Numbered from the stretch's first letter, positions 33,272 through 45,436 are shown. The stretch is 64,000 nt of DNA from Adenophora triphylla var. japonica (GCA_022495995.1 JAFEMH010001233.1:365001-429000); one strand, 5' to 3'. Numbers and translations: made by a program. Notes: generated by a model not told the origin, from the sequence alone.

Positions 33272-33564
33272 TACTCCATCCGTTTCATTAAAACTTACGC
33301 TTTTAATTTAAAATGTTGTTCCGTTAAAAATTATACTTTTTTTCAAATTAAAAATTATACTTTTTTCAAATGAATATTTTAAAGTACTTCTTTATTTTAT
33401 TCAATGAGATCCACTTGGATATTTACAACAATTATTCACTTACTATTTTCTATTCCGAATTATGTCTTCAACCTCACTTTTAATACTCACAAATTTACAC
33501 CAATTACATTTTTTCTTAATTCTCGTGTACAAAACAAAAATTATAACTTTTAATGGGATTAGTA
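33272..33564. mobile_element. Degenerate Stowaway-like MITE
   Basis: ACTCCATCCGTTTC at the left and TTTTAATGGGATTAGTA at the right. The inner word AAAATTATACTTTTTTTC is doubled at the left. Heavily mutated. Confidence 0.5.
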
Positions 33565-34254
33565 AGATTAGTTTAGAAATATAATATTTATTTTGGATCA
33601 ATAAAAAAAATTATAATATTTAGTACGAGATATATGGAATAATAAACCACAATAATCATTTTATTTCACAATTTATAATACATATGGCATGAAAATGAAT
33701 GATGATGTTTTGGCATACCATCAAATTAACAATCAGGTCCAAGGCCTAGAAGATCAAGCCATAAACATAAATGGGCAAGAGTTTCATATAATTAATTTAG
33801 AGATTATTACAGCTTAGGGATTAGTTTTTTTTTTTTTTAAGCAAACAAACATATTTTTTAGCAAATGCAATTAATAAGGAGTTGATTATCCACAAACACC
33901 AGATGCTCAATTGAAATTGTAGGGCTTACCAAACGTAAAATAAAGCCCAAGAAATACAATCGGCCAAAGCATTGGCTCGATGATCAACTAAACATTTCGA
34001 AAAATGATTTTGAACACAAAGCACACGCACGCATATGTTTATTTTTCCATTAATTAATTCCCATGAAAGGCTTACACCTATGATGATGGTCTGCCACTAT
34101 GCTTTATTATTATGTTACCAACTTCTTTTCTTACATATAAATATGTACTTTTTTCTGTAAATTTAAATCCTAAAATAGGGTGTTTTTTTTAAAAAAAAAG
34201 AGGGTAAAATAGGGTTTGTTGGATAAAGCTTAAAGGCCATGTCCATATATTGCA
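33565..34254. other. Intergenic, no gene seen
   Basis: AT-rich with poly-T and poly-A runs (33822-33839, 34186-34199). No coding or RNA signal. Confidence 0.5.
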
Positions 34255-34447
34255 CTCTAAAAGGAATTTGACAATTGTACTAAAATGCATGAAGTGTCCA
34301 TGAAATTTCTTGGATCAAGAAAGCAATCTTACAATGAACTTAGAAAGACATTAGTGCTTAGTAGGTTGTCCACACTATGAATGCTGACTTTTAAGTGAAT
34401 AGAACCCTGGATAGAAAAAGGTGGGGAAATGACTTAGATTTGATTCG
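34255..34447. repeat. Diverged copy of the segment at 49575-49745
   Basis: AAAGGAATTTGAC, TTGTACTAA, CATGAAATTTCTTG, TCAAGAAAGCAATC and CAGTGCTTAG-type blocks occur here and at 49575-49745 in the same order and orientation. The two copies bound the retrotransposon block. Confidence 0.75.
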
Positions 34448-35027
34448 ATTATTAAGAGAGTTTATGTACAATATAAAACAAGCAACAATCACACAATATA
34501 ATAATATACGTGGTTCATCAACTTAGCTACTTACACAAATAGAGTGAGAGAATATTATTATTTTCTGAAAATCAAACGATTACAATATCCAATTTAATGC
34601 ACGAACTCTTGGCAAATAATTTACAGAGCTGTGCAAACTCTAAATCTAGAGAAACGGATGAGCAAAGGAACTAGCTTCAAATATGGTTGGAGGTAGGCTT
34701 ATTTATATGCCCTACTGCTAACCCTTCAAAGTTTTCAACCCTAAACAGATTTCTACCGCTGATGAGCCTGATCCGGCATAGGGCGCGATCGCTCCCTCCT
34801 TGGGCGCGATAGCCCCATCTGCACCCGCGCAATCGCCCCTTGGTAGGGCGCGATCGCTTCCTCAAGGCAGATACTCAGCGCGAACACGCGCCCCTTTAAG
34901 CGCGGTCGCTCCCTTTGTCCAGTAGCTTGGCGTGGTCGCTTCGTCTGCAGCTGTGTCAGGAATTCTGAAATTGTTGTTTAATCCCCTAATTTAGGCGTAC
35001 CCAATTTAGATGACACCAAATTCAACA
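34448..35027 (-). repeat. 3' LTR of Ty1-copia element B (minus strand)
   Basis: Matches 39099-39677 along its length and ends (minus-strand start) TGTTGAATTTGGTG. The inner side carries a GGTGGAGATT polypurine tract (35028-35040). Its distal end has drifted, so the boundary is approximate. The TATA box (TATAAATAAG on the minus strand) is near 34698-34708. Confidence 0.82.
34780..34940. repeat. GC-rich repeated motif cluster in copia B 3' LTR
   Basis: GGGCGCGATCGC and variants (GCGCAATCGCC, GCGCGGTCGC, GGCGTGGTCGC) occur about seven times in 160 bp, often followed by TCCCT. On the minus strand the cluster is about 70-240 bp upstream of the TATA box, in U3. Confidence 0.85.
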
Positions 35028-35092
35028 AATCTCCACCTTGACATCTAACCTCTGAAATATAAACAGAACTCATCCTCTGCCTCAGATGCTAC

Positions 35093-38000
35093 CTAATAGC
35101 TGCGAACATTCAGCAAGTCAAAACAATGTTGGAACTTGCTAGTCGGAACGAACTTCGTGAAATTGTCAGCAGGATTGTCCGCAGTACCCACTTTCTTCAC
35201 CTTAATCCGCTTCTCAATTCTCAAAAAATGATACCTCACATATATGTGCTTGGTCCTCTTGTGATGAACTTGATTCTTGGCCAAACAAATTGCACTCAAA
35301 CTGTCACAAAATATTATAGCCTGATCCTGATGTAACCCAAGGTCGCTGATCAAACTCTTTAGCCATATCCCCACTTTATCAACTTCTGTCAATGTCATGT
35401 ACTCCGCCTCTGTAGTAGACAATGTCACCGTAGATTGTAGAGTGGCATTCCAACTGACAACTGACCCACCAATAGTTAACACATAACCGATCATAGATCT
35501 CCTCGTGTCAACATCCGCGGAGTAGTCTGAATCATAATAACCCTCAACTGCACATTCTGTACCACCTCCATAAATGAGCCTAACATCTGATATACCCCTA
35601 TGGTACCTGAAAATCCTCTTCACTGCTTGCCAATGTTCCTTACCAGGATTCCCCATGAACCTACTAACAACACTAACATCATTAGCAAGATCTGGCCTAG
35701 TGCAAACCATAGCATACATCAAACTACCAACTGCACTAGCATAAGGTACTCAAGCCATGTACTCTTTCTCCTCATCCGACTTGGGTGCAAAGGCAACCGA
35801 CAGACGTGCATTCGCTGCACTCGGAGAATCTAACGGCTTTGCTGTAGACATGTCAAACCTCTCTAAAACTTTCACGATGTAACCTTTCTGGGATAATAAC
35901 AGTTTCCGTTGGCTTCTATCCCTGTAGATCTCCATACCCAGAATTTTCTTTGCCGCAACCAAATTCTTCATCTCGAACTCTGCAGACAGTAGACCCTTCT
36001 ACTTCTGAATATCTGACTTCTTGACAGCTGCTATCAACATATCGTCAACATAAAGAATCAGATAGGTGATCAAACCATCCACTAACTTATTGTGATACAC
36101 ACAACAGTCATACGTGCTCCTTGTGTAGCCAATCTCTGTCATATAGCTGTCAAACCGCTTGTACCACTGCCTAGACGATTGCTTGAATCTATACAAGGTC
36201 TTCTTCAACCTGCACACATAGTCTTCTTTTCCCGAAACTTGAAACCCATTTGGTTGTGTCATATAAATCTCCTCTTCCAACTCTCCATGTAGAAAAGTTG
36301 TTTTCACATTTAGCTGCTCGAGCTCCAAATTTTGATGTGCCACCATTGCTAATAGCACTCTAATAGAAGTGTGTCTAACCACTGGTGAGAAAATCTCATT
36401 GTAGTCAACGCCCTTTCGATGTGTGAAACCCCTTGCAACTACACGAGCTTTATACTTGACCCTCTCTGATGGTGACATACCTTTCTTCTTCTTGAAGACC
36501 CATTTGTAAGTCATAATCTTTCTGCCCTCTGGCCTCTTGGTTAGCTCCAATGTTGAATTCTTGTGAATGGTTAGCTCCAATGTCGAATTCTTGTGAAGTG
36601 ACTCCATCTCGTCCCCCATAGTTGTATGCCACTGAGTAGACTCTGAACATGTAACTGCTTCCTTAAAAGCAGTTGGCTCCGAAGCATCGGGCTCTACTTC
36701 CTTGACAACCTGAGTGCACAAGACACCATGTCTTCAAAACCATACCTCACTGGAGGCTTCCCGAAATTAGCCCGTATAGACCTCTCTTGAGATAACCCAC
36801 GTTACTCGAAAATTGGTGATGAACTTTCTGGTGCTTCTGTTTCTGTCGGTAGATCCTGATGAACATCTGACTGTAAACTGCTCAACTCTGAAGTATCTTG
36901 TAGCTCCACCTATTTATCAATACTACCAATGCCTGATATAACCACAGATCTCATAATAGGGTTAAGCACAGAGTTTTCATAAAAAAAAACATTCCCGCTT
37001 ATTACTACTCTACCCTCTGATGGAGACCAAATCTGGTATCCCTTGACACCATATCCATAACCCATGAATACCCCTTTTTTAGCCCTCGTCTCCAACTTCC
37101 CATCATTCACATGATAGTAAGTAATACAACCAAATGCCCTTAAATTAGAGTAATCAACAGGTTTACCTGACCATACCTCATTGGAAACTTTGAGACTGAT
37201 ACCTGTATGTGGTCCGCGATTTACCAAGTAACATGATGTACTGACCGCTTCTGCCCAGAACCGCTTATACAACCCTACATTAGAGAGCATGCACCTTGCT
37301 CTATCCAACAATGTATGATTCATGTGCTATGCTACACCATTTTACTGTGGTGTACCCCTGATAGTGAGATGTCTAGAAATCTCCACTTGCTTACAGAACT
37401 CATCGAACTCAGCACTACAAAACTCCAAACCATTATCTGTCCGGAGTCGCTTGATCTTCTTCCCTATCTGATTCTCCACTAATGTCTTCCACTGTCTGAA
37501 GTTGGTGAGAGCCTCACTTTTGTGCTTCATAATAATTACCCAAGTCTTTCTTGAGTAGTCATCAATCATGGACAATAAATACATCTGACCCCTCAATGAT
37601 TCCTGACGTGAAGGTCCCCAACAATCCGAGTGAATGTAATCCAGACTACCCTTCATTCTGTGAATCCACTTAGGAAACTTGCTTTGCTGCATCTTCCCAA
37701 GTACACAATGCTCACAGAACTTCAGATCCTTGACCTTATAGCCACACAGAAGACCATGATTAGCCAATATATGCATCCCTCTAATGCTCATGTGCCCAAG
37801 CCTAATATGCCACAACTTTGTCATATCCTCCTTGACCACTTCAGATGATACAACCAATAATGACCCAGAAAGCGTCCTTCCTTGGAGGAAATACAAGGAG
37901 CCCCGCTTAAGGCCTCTAAGAACCACTTCATAACCTTTGTAGACATAAACTGCTCCACCTTTACCTTTAAAGATGTATCCTTTGCTGTCAAGCTGACTAA

Positions 38001-39060
38001 GAGATATCAGGTTCTTCGTCATCTGTGGAACATGCCTCACATCGTTCAAAGTGCAGAACTTACTATCGTGAGTCCGTAGCTTGATCGAGCCAATACTAAC
38101 CACCCTGCAAGTAACACTGTTGGCCATATGAATATTACCACCATCTACCAGCTTATAAGTTGTAAACCACTGTCTACTCGTACTGATATGATAATAAGCC
38201 CCAGAATCAAGAATCCACGCATCCGACTGTTTTGCAGATTCTTATATTAATAGAGCATAATCCTCATCAGAGCTGCTCATATCAACTATAGCAACATTGG
38301 CTTCATTGCGATTTGGAGGCTCGCCTCGCTTTTTCCTAGGACAATCTGTCTTCCAATGTCTCTTCCCCTTGCAGTAATTACAAACATCATCAGGTTTCGG
38401 GCCCCCATTGCCAGAAGATTTCTTCTTCTTCTTCTGTTTACTGCTAAAACCCCTGCTGTCTTCCGCAACCAAACCTGTCGTCTGTTTATCTATACCACTA
38501 TTACCGCTTGCCTTACGACGTAACTTTCTAGTCTTGAGCGAGGATTTCACATCCTCTATAGTCATCGTCTCCTTACCATTGATACTAGAGTCAATGTTGT
38601 GCTTATATGATAAAGGCAAAGAAATAAGAAGCATTAATGCAGCATCCTCATCAACAACCTTAACATCTATATTACGCGGTTCAAGTAATAAAGATCAAAA
38701 CACCTCCGGAATCGGTATCTGAAATATCCGCTAGAACATCATCATCTAGACACCTAATGATCTTAGAGTGTGCCCTCTCATCTAGCGCGATCAGATCTGC
38801 CTCTTCCTTCTCTGCTATCTTCTTCGCTTTCTCCGAACCTTCTGATGTTGCAGCCGTGACAGCACCGATGGAAACGGCTTTTGCTTTGCCCTTAGGATCC
38901 TTACGATCCCTGATTGCAGCAGCCACTAGAGCCCACAAGCTCTTGTCTCTCAACAAGGCTTTCATATTGTATTGCCAAAGAGAAAAACTATTCTTACCAT
39001 TAAACTTGTCGACCGGTGATTCAATTCATGATCCCATCTTCTTCTGCAGCGGAAAACCCC
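35093..39060 (-). pseudogene. Ty1-copia B gag-pol (Tnt1/Tork-like), broken
   Basis: On the minus strand, from about 39050 downward: the Gag start (FSLWQYNMKALL) with most of Gag deleted; a CCHC knuckle CNYCKGKRHWKTDC (38340-38385); a protease with LDSGAYYHI (near 38200); GAG-pre-integrase LWHIRLGHMS and an integrase core (37342-38127); a reverse transcriptase with ILYVDDMLIA (35999-36721); and RNase H (35093-35722). It is broken by in-frame TAA codons at 38242 and 37342, further stops near 37330 and 35998, and frame breaks near 38660 and 35740. The RT region has a 10-codon tandem duplication of HKNSTLELT (36548-36600). Non-functional. Confidence 0.9.
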
Positions 39061-39081
39061 TAGACCTTTATCAAACTAACA

Positions 39082-39095
39082 TGGCTCTGATACCA
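39082..39095 (-). other. tRNA-Met primer-binding site of copia B
   Basis: On the minus strand TGGTATCAGAGCCA, three bases inside the 5' LTR. Confidence 0.88.
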
Positions 39096-39098
39096 GTT

Positions 39099-39677
39099 TG
39101 TTATAACAGAGTCTATGTAGAAAATAGAAAACATGCAACAATCACACAACACAAGTATATACGTGGTTCACCAATTTGATTACGTCAACAGGCAGAGTGA
39201 GAGAATATTATTATCTTCTTTAAATCAATCGATTACAATCTCTAATCTAATGCACGAACTCTAGGCAAAGAATTCACAGTTGTGCAACCCCTAGATCTAG
39301 AGAAACAGATGACCAAAATAACTAGCTTCAAATATGGTTGGGGGTAGGCTTATTTATATGCCCTACTTCTAACCCTGCAGGGTTTTCAACACTAAACAGA
39401 TTTCTGCAGCTGATGAGCCTGATCCGGCATAGGGCGCAATCGCTCCCTCCTTGGGCGCGATCGCCCCTTGTTAGGGCGCGATCGCTCCCTTAAGGCAGAA
39501 ACTTAGCGCGGTCGCGTGCCTCTTTCCGTGCGGTTGCTCCCTTTGTCCAGCAGCTTGGCGTGGTCGCGCCCTCCTATAAGCGCGGTCACTCCGTCTGCAG
39601 TTGTGTCAGGAATTTCGAAATTGTTATTTAATCCCCTAATTTATGATTCCCCAACTTAGATGGCACCAAACCCAACA
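39099..39677 (-). repeat. 5' LTR of Ty1-copia element B
   Basis: Minus strand TGTTGGGTTTGG...TTATAACA. GC-rich repeats lie at 39431-39590 and a TATA box near 39350-39360. It is visibly diverged from its partner LTR, so the insertion is old. Confidence 0.86.
39431..39590. repeat. GC-rich repeated motif cluster in copia B 5' LTR
   Basis: About seven GGGCGCGATCGC / GCGCGGTCGC units at the same U3 position as in the other LTR. Individual units have changed (for example GCGCAATCGC) but the spacing is kept. Confidence 0.82.
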
Positions 39678-39848
39678 CCTACATAAAATTATCATGATTT
39701 ATTATTATTACTACTACTATTTTATCTGTCTCATAAAAAATCTGATTTTTTTTATTTAAGATAATTAATGATTGAACTTTAATTTGATTAAAAATTCTAT
39801 ATATTAATTAATTTATTTTATCTATCTCTTCTTACTCTCAATTACTAA

Positions 39849-41127
39849 ACATGTTTCTTAATCAATTCTCTTGTAATCGTGTGTTTGAAAAACTAACGAG
39901 TGACCTTTACAGGGTAGTACAGCAGCCTGATGAAACTCTAGAAGATTACGTGTTCAGGTTCAACAAGGAAGCCGTGAGCATCCCTCATATTGATGTGCCA
40001 ACGGCAACGGAAGCCTTCAGGATGGGCTTGAAAAGAGAATCACCATTCTACCAGGATCTGGTCATGTACCGTCTAAGAGTTTAGAAGAAATTAGAACGAG
40101 ATCCGTTCGCTTCATCAGGTTGGAAGAAGACGAGATGGTTCATGGCAAGGCGTCAAAGAAGACACCTACATATGAAAATCCTGACAGGAAGGCGAACTCC
40201 TCTCATCATCGATCCAATAGGGGAAAACCCTACTCTAAAATTGACTCTTCTAAAATAAATATTGTAGAGGAGGATGACGAGGAAGATGACGCAACTTATC
40301 CAAAGATTAGTGACTATTGCTTTTCTGTTGATGTTTCAGGACTCCTATACGCAATGGACAACTTGGGTAGCAAGGCAAGATGGCCAAAAGCAGCTGACAG
40401 ACCTTCATCTTGGAAGGACAAGTCTAAGTGGTGTGCTTACCATGAAGATTCTGGTCATACTACTGATAATTGCATAGCTTTGAGGAAAGAAATCAGTTAC
40501 CTACTTTCAAAAGGGTTCCTTAAAGATTTGCTTGGAAAAAGAAAAGGACGTACCGAGACAAAAGAAGTCGTAGCCGACGCTCCATCCTCACCTCCTCCTG
40601 CAACCAAGGTGATCAATTTCATCACAGGTGGTCCAGACATTTGTGGCACCACGTACTCCGCGGCAAAAAGTCATGCCAAAAATTCCAAAGAAGATAAGTC
40701 GGAACTACCAACTAGGCATCCAGACCACTCTCCGGGTCAACAAATCGTTTTCGACGATGATGATAAAGAGGACATCTTGGATCCACATCATGATGGATTA
40801 GTCGTTACCCTGCAAATCGCCAACTGCAACGTGAAACGCATCTTAATCTACAACGGGAGTTCAGTCAACCTGATCATGAAGAGCACCTTAGAAGAAATGA
40901 TGATCCCTCTATCAGAGGTCGTAAAAAATTCTTCTGTTCTAGTAGGCTTTAGTGGGGAAACCAAGCAGACAATTGGGGAAATCAAGTTGCCCATCTACGT
41001 GGAAGGGGTAAACTCTATGGAAAGGATTTGCGTGATCGATTGCCCATCCTCTTATAACATCATCTTGGGTAGACCTTGGATCCATAACATTAGAGTTATC
41101 CCATCAACATACCATCAATGTGTCTAG
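39849..41127 (+). pseudogene. Ty3-gypsy (Tat-lineage) gag and protease remnant
   Basis: From 39849 the frame reads as the C-terminal half of a gypsy capsid (LNQFSCNRVFEKLTSDLYRV...). A TAG at 40081 and a frame change follow, then a frame to 41127. This ends in an aspartic protease domain with LIYNGSSVNLIMKSTLEEM and IILGRPWIH. The catalytic Asp (normally DxGSS) reads Asn here (YNGSS), so the protease should be dead. A CAYHEDSGHTTDNC knuckle-like segment is at 40435-40476. The 5' LTR, primer site and start of gag are missing. Reverse transcriptase, RNase H and integrase are deleted after 41130. Confidence 0.85.
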
Positions 41128-41990
41128 ATGCCAACGCCTTGGGGCGTGATCAGGGTGAAGGGAGACCAACAAGCTGCCAAGGAATGTTACAAAACGGATA
41201 TGAAAGCATGTTCTAATTCTCGCCAAGCATAGTTACTAAAGAAAAACTTTAGGGATATCGTGGGGCAAGTTGTTATCTTCACAGGGATACTATTAGCCTA
41301 TAACGGAGCGGGATACAATAGAATGCATCTTGGAAAAAGACATCACATAGAATCTCCACGTCATGCACTTTCATCTTGACCGATTCGTACAGTGGGGCAT
41401 GATCATAATCAACCGGTTAAGAAGGAGCCCAGAGAAGAAGAATCTTTACGGTAGATACGACTGGTAGAAGCTGAAGGGCAATACATCTTAAGCACAACTA
41501 CATGTAAGTTAAAATTTATTAAAATTTTAACGCCAAGGTATGAATCTCTTCTTAAAAAAAATTCAATTTTTTATTCCTTTTATTCAACTCAAACCCTTAC
41601 TAACTTAAGCCTCGGAGGGGTGTTAGATAAGCTAACACCCAACCCTAACATGTTTCTGTGTTGCAAGATGAATACCTCTCAGCATGAGGGATATAAGGCA
41701 TCAAAAGGTCACACGTCAAACGCCTTGAAGGGTTAGGCTTTCCTTAATAATATAAGGTACACTATCTATTTATATCCAAAAGCATTATAAAGTATACTTA
41801 TAGACTTATAATCACAGTATCGCTGGGTCGCACGACTTTCACACTTGATTTAAAAAAGAGGACTTAATTCATAATGTCAGATGAATTATATCCCCTATTT
41901 TAAATTTAAGTTGTGAACTAAGGGTTGTAACATTAAACATGTTACCTAAAGGACACAAAAAAATGACATTTCTACATGTCATCGTCAATT
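41128..41990. other. Deleted pol region of the Tat element
   Basis: Short traces of frame continue after the protease (MPTPWGVIRVKGDQQAAKEC at 41128). A GTGTTAGATAAGCTAACACC inverted repeat is near 41619-41639. No RT or integrase motif was found. Confidence 0.55.
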
Positions 41991-42199
41991 GGTTATAACA
42001 TTGTTGCATGTTATCTATACATCATGGTTATAACATCGTTGCATGTTATCTATACATCTTGGTTATAACATCGTTGCATGTTATCTTTACATATTGGTTA
42101 CAACATTGTTACATGTTGTCTTTTCAAATTGGTTATAACATTGACCTGTTATCACAAGCATTATGGTTACAACACTATTACGTGTTATCTTTTGTTCAT
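41991..42199. repeat. 35-bp tandem repeat, six units
   Basis: GGTTATAACATCGTTGCATG-type units start at 41991, 42026, 42061, 42096, 42131 and 42165. The first three units are nearly identical and the last three more diverged. The array lies between pol and the antisense ORF of the Tat element. Confidence 0.9.
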
Positions 42200-42466
42200 A
42201 GCATATAGATTGTCCTAGGAGTCATAAACATTGAAAAATATCGTCATGATAAAAGCCTAAATAGTTATCCACCAGAAGTTTAAGATGTGGAAATCAATCC
42301 AACATCTTCGAAAATCAATGTATAGACTCCTATGAGCCTGTTACAGATCCAAAAGCAAAAAGACGTTTTAGGGACACACCCCTATTTTAAACCAAAATAT
42401 GCATGCCAACACAGGCATGACGAATAAAACATAACCATTGTTCAAAAACTTAAAATCAAATTGTTT

Positions 42467-44232
42467 TTAACTTTCTGCTGTAGGTACAGCTTCACCTCCC
42501 TCGTCCACATCTTCACCTTCTTTCTTGCCCTCTTCTCTTGCCTCGCCTTGATTGACCCCCTTGGTTTCCTGCATCTTGGAACTGACTTCGCCTACATCAG
42601 GAGTCTCTCCTAGGAACTCGTTCAGCATGGCCACTTCCTCCTCAATCTTCCAATTAACATGTTGCCCATTCTCAAACTCCCTCATTATCTCAATCCTGCA
42701 TTCCATAACGGATTTACTTGCGCCCATCATATAGCCTTCTTTTACTCCATCAAGTTCCTTGATATGCTCTTCCTCCACCTTTAACATCCAGGCCGTTAGG
42801 TTTGCAAGTTCATTAGTTTGTTTCTCCACCTGCTCTTCAGCCTTCGCTGCCCTGAAAGCTTCAAATTTATGATTTTAAATGAGGATTTTGTTTCCATCCT
42901 CTTTGGTCTCTATCTCCTTCAGCAGAAAAGCCACCAAATCCTTGTACTGCAATGACAAAGCAAACATCTTGTTAAAATCTACATCTTAAGAATTTTAAGT
43001 AGAAACATAAAACATAAACAGTTCCCACCTTCTTCAAGGCTTCCTCTGTCACCTTCTCCACGCTAGCTAAAGTTGTTCCCACCTGCCATTCTTTTTCTCC
43101 AGAAACTGCCACAATCTCTACATCCTCGAATTTTCTTTTCTTATCCACTTTTGCACTCTTGGAGCTTTCTCCCTTCGGGAGGGGAGGTTTGCCTTCCTCC
43201 TTCTTCATTCCAACCTTTGATCTGATACCTGACATGATGTCCTTCACACCAAAACTAGCCTTGGAAGGGGACACTACACATAAAAACATCAAAAGATGGC
43301 GATAAAATCAAAGATGGTGGAAAAATCAAGATGAAAAAAAAGAAGTCTCAGTAAAGGAAAGGGAGGTACCAGATGACATCTTGCTCAAGCTGACACTACT
43401 AGAAACCCTTTTTCTTCTTTCTTCTCCTCCTTCTTTGCCACTATCCCCAGCAAACTCTGCAGATAGAGGCTTAAATTTCTGTAGATCTTCTGGAAACAAG
43501 CTCAAGATCCAATCAACATTGGCAGGTGTATCATCAAGGGGTGGAAACAAATCTTCCAACGTGCTAACTGTGAAAGGAAGAAGCAGCAGCAACCTGTCAA
43601 TATGAGAATAAACAAGACAGGGAAGTGTAAGTAGAGGACTAACAACCACTACCTTGAGGATTCCAGGTGGACACCAACTCCTTGCCACTCTCCAGGCTAG
43701 ATTTCTTCACATAAAAATACTTACGTTGCCACCCCCTACCAGCCGCGTCAAGTCCCAGAATCAAAGGATTCCTCTCTGGCCTAACCCTAAAATTATACCT
43801 ACCGTTCCCGTGAGCCCTAATCTCGAAAACAAAAGAAAACTCCTCCAGACCAACTACTACCCCATGTTCGGCAGCAATCTTGTCCAAGGTGAGCAAAATG
43901 CGCCAACCGATGGGCATCAATTGACAATATGATAACTGGGTGGCCTCAAAAAAGCGGGTGATTGATGGAGAAAGGGGGAATTTTAAGCCTATGCTAAATG
44001 GGTATTCTTAGAAACCTACCCAATCATCAGACACGCAATCGGCACTACGAGACTCGCCAGGGACTAAAAACTCTACATTGTGAGGAAACGCATTGTTCCT
44101 CGTCAAAGCATCAACATGGGACGCATTGAAGTTGCACCGCTCGCCCTCTCTATCCTTGATAAACCCTAGGCACTTGAAATCCTTGGGAAGAGACAAATCT
44201 ACATCTACAACTTTTTCTTACCTTTACCCATT
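42467..44232 (-). pseudogene. Antisense ORF of the Tat element (gypsy-type plant transposon protein, PF04195-like)
   Basis: Minus-strand coding segments at 44008-44196, 43639-43980, 43326-43605, 42972-43292 and 42467-42829 read as one protein interrupted by intron-like gaps. The N-terminal part (SPSITRFFEATQLSYCQLMP, IGWRILLTLDKI, RGWQRKYFYVK) resembles the putative gypsy-type transposon domain. The middle is Ser/Lys-rich. The C-terminal segment (TNELANLTAWMLKVEEEHIK) is coiled-coil-like and acidic. Tat-lineage elements are known to carry an extra ORF in antisense downstream of pol. Its function is not known. Frames have stops between segments, and whether splicing would restore them is unproven. 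Confidence 0.7.
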
Positions 44233-44545
44233 ATGGTGACCAAAGGAGACAGAAAAGCAATAAAAAGGAGAGGGAGCTCACCGGAAAGACGAACGAAGAC
44301 CTAGCGCCGGATGGAAGGAGATTTTGAAAAAAAATTCAGTTTCCTTCTTTAAAAACCGTGTAAATAGGTATTAATGGGAGAGATACGGTTATAGGCGCCT
44401 ACAAAAGCCCATAATTTCCCTAAACTTCTCCTTAACCACATGAACCAACCACCTCATCAACTTCTTGACAAGACAAAGCGACACTTGGCAAAATATTGAA
44501 GCTTTCCGCCTTCCACCTGGAAAAACTCAATATTTTGGGGGCAAT

Positions 44546-45120
44546 TGTTTGGGGGAAAAAATTCACTCAACATGTTTAAACGTCTTGATCATACGCCTTG
44601 AGGTAACGTCTTGGAACTACATCTTGAACTAACGCCTTGACTTGTTTGTTGTATACTTCCTCCTTTTCAGGAACCAAGTTATGGATAAACAATCTATCCT
44701 CATGACCGTTTAAGGACTTAGTAAAGAGACGCCATAAACAACCATGATATCGCCCAAGGAGTAACAGCTGTAACCATCAACAGAAGGCATGATTATAGGC
44801 GGAAGAATAGGGATTACATTTATGTTGTTATTTCCGTTATCTTTCAAGTATATAAGTCATCTATAAATGCACCTGTACACACGTTACACAATTCACTACG
44901 CTCTCACTGCACTTTGTACTCAAAAACACGAGAGATCAATAAAACTCCATTTTTGGTTAAGGTAGGCTTTTCCTAAAGCCTCCCGAGGTTTTTCCGGCGA
45001 ACGATTGTTCAAAGGTTTTCCTCGTTGCATCCTTGTGTCCATCTTGATTTGAGAATTATATTCCATTTATGCCCAAATTTCTTCAATACAAATTCAACTT
45101 GTTGAAAATTGTCCAAAACA
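44546..45120 (+). repeat. 3' LTR of the Tat-lineage gypsy element
   Basis: Preceded by a TATTTTGGGGGCAA polypurine tract. Starts TGTTTGG and ends CCAAAACA, an inverted pair. Contains CTATAAATGC (TATA, 44861-44870) and AATAAA (44938-44943). The 5' partner LTR is absent, so the right boundary rests on the inverted ends only. Confidence 0.7.
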
Positions 45121-45436
45121 AATACAAAGAACATTGTTAACTCAGCCGAGTTTGATCATGACTTAGAGCTTCGAGCGTGAGGTATAAGAATCATGGAGGA
45201 ATAAGTGAATGTCTTGATTGACACAAATCATATACTGATTTGGCGGGTAGATTGACACACCAATGGCCATTAAATATAACGTGATAGACATGTTCCTGAG
45301 AAGTTGAGTCCACATGGGGGAGCCCGATTGGCTTATGAAGCCTTCTAGAGGTTTATCCAAGGCTATGGGCCCGCATGTTGGTCTGGAATAGGGTCCTTAA
45401 TCGGTTTATTCGATTGAGCCGAATACAGTGCCTTTG
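45121..45436. other. Intergenic between two retrotransposons
   Basis: A 65-codon minus frame (45163-45360) has no recognised domain. No other signal. Confidence 0.45.

Noticed and set aside
45163..45360. 65-codon minus frame (MDKPLEGFISQSGSPMWTQL)
   Set aside because: Less AT-biased than its surroundings, but I recognise no family, no splice partners and no flanking exons.
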